Below the pieces are notes generated by a model, which ran no database searches, had not been told where the DNA came from, and was given only the letters and a program-made list of their open reading frames with translations. Made by a program: the position numbers and the translations under genes. From assembly GCA_949502025.1 (NCBI GenBank), contig CATBCG010000038.1, positions 1 through 16,543 on the forward strand: a stretch of 16,543 nucleotides of DNA. Reading direction: 5' to 3'. Positions within the stretch are counted from its first letter, which is position 1. Each line of letters opens with the position of its first letter. Positions 14,760 through 16,543 of this stretch are shown piece by piece. The stretch comes from MGBC131033 sp910585655 (lineage in GTDB: Bacteria; Bacillota; Clostridia; Lachnospirales; Lachnospiraceae).

Positions 14760-15554
14760 TTAATGCTTTGAAGAAAAATACTGCAGCACATCCTCTGCTA
14801 TTTCTTGCAGGGCGGCAGGTTCTTTGATACTTTGCAAAAACTGCAGCGTAGTGTCAGACAGTTTTTTGAATTTATAAAAGCTTCCTAATACCTCTTTTTG
14901 ATACTGTAAATCCTCCGCCTCTTTCAATGCGCGGATCAAGTCGCTCTCTTCTCCCGGCTCCTGCCACATAAACTTCCAGGTCGGATAAATCTTATAGTCT
15001 GCCAGCAACTCGCAAAAGAAATTTTCATACCAGGTAAGAAAATCCGGGCTGCTCTTTGGCCACATCGGAGGCATATCGCCGTCATAATCCAAATATACCA
15101 CTCGCCCGCGATTCGGTCCAGTGACGATTAAATACGCCTCAAAGGTTAAATCCATACCGCACAGACAAATGACGCCAGGTTCTTCATAATTCTCATGGTA
15201 TTCGTACCGCTTACCCCACTCCTCTTCAGGCAAAATGACGCTCAGCTTCTCGGACACGCCTGCAATTTTATCCCACTCATAGTTTTTCTCCGGAAAATCA
15301 AAAAAACATGTTCCCGGACAGGCTCCTCCTCGACCTACCTGCGTCAGAAAATAAACATATTCGATCGGCAGTTCAATCCCTGCCTTTTTCTCAAATGCTT
15401 CAATCTCTTCTAACGACGCCGGAGGGCTAAGTTTCCAATGATGATTTTCCGCATAATAATCCTTCTGGCGGGTAGGGATACGGGAAACCTCTTCTACCAT
15501 TGCTTTGATTTTAGCACACTGAGCCAGCAGCACCGGATTGGTCAAATCGTGCAT
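14760..15554 (-). CDS. SMI1/KNR4 (SUKH) family protein
   Basis: The 264-residue protein has a SUKH domain from about residue 45 to 185. It shows the opening LSPPASLEEIEAFEKKAGIELP, then YVYFLTQVGRGGACPG, CLCGMDLTFEAYLIV, and the late RVVYLDYDG and SPDFLTWYENF segments. A helical C-terminal extension ends at 264. SUKH proteins often serve as immunity proteins against contact-dependent or polymorphic toxins, and some have housekeeping roles. No toxin gene is visible next to it. The ATG at 15552-15554 follows GGGGAGG. It lies 47 bases after ppiB with no terminator or promoter between, so it is probably cotranscribed. Function here is unknown; an orphan immunity gene is one option. Confidence 0.8.
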   Translation of the reverse strand: MHDLTNPVLLAQCAKIKAMVEEVSRIPTRQKDYYAENHHWKLSPPASLEEIEAFEKKAGIELPIEYVYFLTQVGRGGACPGTCFFDFPEKNYEWDKIAGVSEKLSVILPEEEWGKRYEYHENYEEPGVICLCGMDLTFEAYLIVTGPNRGRVVYLDYDGDMPPMWPKSSPDFLTWYENFFCELLADYKIYPTWKFMWQEPGEESDLIRALKEAEDLQYQKEVLGSFYKFKKLSDTTLQFLQSIKEPAALQEIAEDVLQYFSSKH

Positions 15555-15601
15555 CCGATTCCTCCCCTTTCTTCTGCATTATTCCTTTGCCAAAGAACGC
15601 T

Positions 15602-16135
15602 CTATTCCTCTGCCAGTATTTCCGGTTCCGGATATTCCGCATCAAACAGCTCTACTGTCACCTGCTTCATTCGCTGCTCCTCTAGCGGACGATCCCTGCG
15701 GTCTGTCGCGCACTCTGCTATCTCATTGACCACATTCATTCCTTCTGTCACCTTTCCAAAAGCGGCATAGGAACCATCCAAATGCGGCGCATCTTCGTGC
15801 ATGATAAAAAACTGGGAGCCAGCGGAATCCGGATGCTGCGAACGCGCCATCGAAATCACACCTGCCGTATGCTTTAGGTCGTTGGCAAAACCATTCAAAC
15901 GGAACTCTCCAGGAATACTATAGCCAGGACCACCCATGCCGCTTCCATCCGGGCAACCGCCCTGAATCATAAAGCCACGAATTACCCGATGAAAAATCAA
16001 ACCGTCATAAAAGCCTTTCTGCACCAGAGAAATAAAATTGCTGACCGTATTCGGCGCAATCTCCGGATAAAGCTCCACCTGTATTTTTTTGCCATGTTCC
16101 ATTTCAATCGTAACGACTGGATTTTTTGTTTCCAT
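15602..16135 (-). CDS. ppiB: Cyclophilin-type peptidyl-prolyl cis-trans isomerase
   Basis: The 177-residue protein is a single cyclophilin domain catalysing proline isomerisation during folding. Active-site elements are FHRVIRGFMIQGG (48-60, with R50, F55, M56, Q58), the SAGSQFFI segment (104-111), HLDG (118-121, a histidine in place of the tryptophan of cyclosporin-sensitive enzymes) and F126. It has no signal peptide, so it acts in the cytoplasm. I chose ATG 16133-16135. Earlier in-frame starts are an ATG at 16145-16147 directly abutting the ribosome-binding site and a TTG at 16172-16174 with none. A strong promoter lies about 60 bases upstream, and the SUKH gene follows. Confidence 0.95.
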   Translation of the reverse strand: METKNPVVTIEMEHGKKIQVELYPEIAPNTVSNFISLVQKGFYDGLIFHRVIRGFMIQGGCPDGSGMGGPGYSIPGEFRLNGFANDLKHTAGVISMARSQHPDSAGSQFFIMHEDAPHLDGSYAAFGKVTEGMNVVNEIAECATDRRDRPLEEQRMKQVTVELFDAEYPEPEILAEE

Positions 16136-16198
16136 CTTACTATCCATCCTTTCTTTTTTTAGCCTATTTACCAAAACAACCGGCTCTTCTTCTCCGGT

Positions 16199-16227
16199 AT
16201 TATAGCATGAAACTCGTTTGGATTCAA
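16199..16227 (-). promoter_or_regulatory. Promoter of ppiB
   Basis: A -35 box TTGAAT (16222-16227), a 17-bp spacer ending TGC, and a perfect -10 TATAAT (16199-16204) form a strong promoter with an extended -10 element. Transcription would start near 16192. Confidence 0.8.
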
Positions 16228-16282
16228 CTTTTTCTAAAGTAAATCGGCGGTTTCCATGTTAAAAAGTAACTTGCGGGTGTAC

Positions 16283-16300
16283 AGCCCCGAAGGGCTTTTT
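16283..16300 (+). terminator. Small terminator-like hairpin reading rightward
   Basis: AGCCC (16283-16287) and GGGCT (16292-16296) enclose the tetraloop CGAA and run into a T5 tract ending at 16300. No substantial plus-strand gene lies upstream, only an open 17-codon frame from 16257. It may guard the ppiB region from, or insulate, the neighbouring element. Its T run is shared with the left arm of the inverted repeat. Confidence 0.4.
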
Positions 16301-16342
16301 GTATCATAGGGAAGTTTAGAGAAGTTTCCTATGATACAAAAA
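16296..16342. repeat. 47-bp perfect-arm inverted repeat at the edge of a putative mobile element
   Basis: The arms TTTTTGTATCATAGG (16296-16310) and CCTATGATACAAAAA (16328-16342) are perfect 15-bp inverted repeats. The 17-base centre is a direct repeat, GAAGTTT-AGA-GAAGTTT. On either strand the T run comes before the stem, so it does not look like an ordinary terminator. Its position between ppiB and the C-terminus of a recombinase-like gene, at a shift to GC-rich DNA, suggests a recombinase attachment or binding site. That role is inferred. Confidence 0.55.
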
Positions 16343-16386
16343 AAGAGGGCAGCCGCCTATCTTATATGAAGGCTAAACTGCTCTCT
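16338..16386 (-). terminator. Terminator overlapping the end of the recombinase-like gene
   Basis: On the minus strand AGAGAGCAG (16378-16386) pairs with CTGCCCTCT (16344-16352) with one mismatch, plus a short inner GCC/GGC pairing. A run of seven U (16338-16344) follows. The stop codon (16373-16375) lies inside the loop side of the hairpin. Confidence 0.55.
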
Positions 16387-16543
16387 CTGTTCTGTTTCTG
16401 AATGCGCTGGACGGCGCAAAACACGAACCGCCCAGCCCGTCACCCTCGACCGCGCTCTCCACGAGATCCAGCGTCACCTTGCAACGCTCGCCGGTGTAAT
16501 TCAGTACCAGCACCAGCTTGTCGTCGTCGTAGAGGTACACGGA
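16373..16543 (-). CDS. C-terminal end of a probable large serine recombinase (partial)
   Basis: An open frame enters from the right edge and ends at TAG 16373-16375, giving 56 residues. It opens SVYLYDDDKLVLVLNYTGER and continues CKVTLDL, then GLGGSCFAPSSAFRNRTERAV. The YLYDDDKLVLVLNY-type segment followed by a short G/S-rich tail is what I recall from the C-terminus of serine-recombinase-type proteins on clostridial integrative elements. This is recognition from memory, and the catalytic part is outside the window. Base composition is clearly more GC-rich than the genes to the left, consistent with acquired DNA. A terminator overlaps its end and an inverted repeat lies just outside. Confidence 0.5.
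   Translation of the reverse strand, partial: SVYLYDDDKLVLVLNYTGERCKVTLDLVESAVEGDGLGGSCFAPSSAFRNRTERAV

Noticed and set aside
16296..16342. Inverted repeat as an ordinary bidirectional terminator
   Set aside because: On both strands the T run precedes the stem and A residues follow it, so no U tract trails the hairpin.
1..16543. CRISPR arrays, tRNA and rRNA genes
   Set aside because: I saw no spaced direct repeats of CRISPR type, no tRNA cloverleaf with CCA end and no rRNA-like conserved stretches.

Overview
The window looks like the chromosome of a low-to-mid GC Gram-positive anaerobe, most likely a Lachnospiraceae-type member of the Clostridia. This rests on strong AGGAGG ribosome-binding sites, sigma-A-type promoters with 17-bp spacers, a long DNA polymerase I whose 3'-5' exonuclease motif cannot be found, the UPF0210/ACT pair, and a group IIC-like intron remnant. 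I could run no database search, so the taxonomic call is an inference.

Layout. (1) Positions 1-912 are AT-rich accessory DNA. The start of a minus-strand gene with a good promoter leaves the window on the left. A 30-bp dyad and a second promoter then face rightward toward a small membrane-protein reading frame split by a frameshift (301-679), a 39-residue single-pass peptide (757-876) and a terminator. (2) Positions 913-2195 hold a decayed group II intron on the minus strand. Its 5' ribozyme end is recognisable, but the reverse transcriptase has a stop, a frameshift and at least two deletions, and the intron 3' end is gone. It sits three bases beyond the rho-independent terminator of the next gene. 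(3) Positions 2308-14566 are a long run of chromosomal genes, all on the minus strand. In transcription order they are: a zinc-finger anti-sigma-like membrane protein, polA, coaE, a YycJ/WalJ-type metallo-beta-lactamase-fold protein, an ACT-domain protein, a UPF0210 protein, pepD, a CapA-like protein, an LCP (LytR-CpsA-Psr) protein, an M23 peptidase and a small alarmone synthetase. Overlaps and gaps under about 50 bp suggest one transcript from the promoter at 14652-14680 to the hairpin at 3963-3993. The alarmone synthetase has its own promoter and terminator. (4) Positions 14684-16227 hold a ppiB-SUKH two-gene unit with its own promoter and terminator. (5) At the right edge the composition turns GC-rich. 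The C-terminus of what looks like a large serine recombinase enters on the minus strand, with a terminator and a 47-bp inverted repeat just outside it. This is probably the end of an integrated mobile element.

The central genes combine DNA replication and repair (polA), CoA synthesis (coaE), dipeptide use (pepD), envelope assembly (CapA, LCP, M23) and stringent-response signalling. The two flanks are where the unusual material lies: the small-membrane-protein locus with a possible frameshift and a leader that may mask a ribosome-binding site, the degraded retroelement, and the recombinase-linked inverted repeat.
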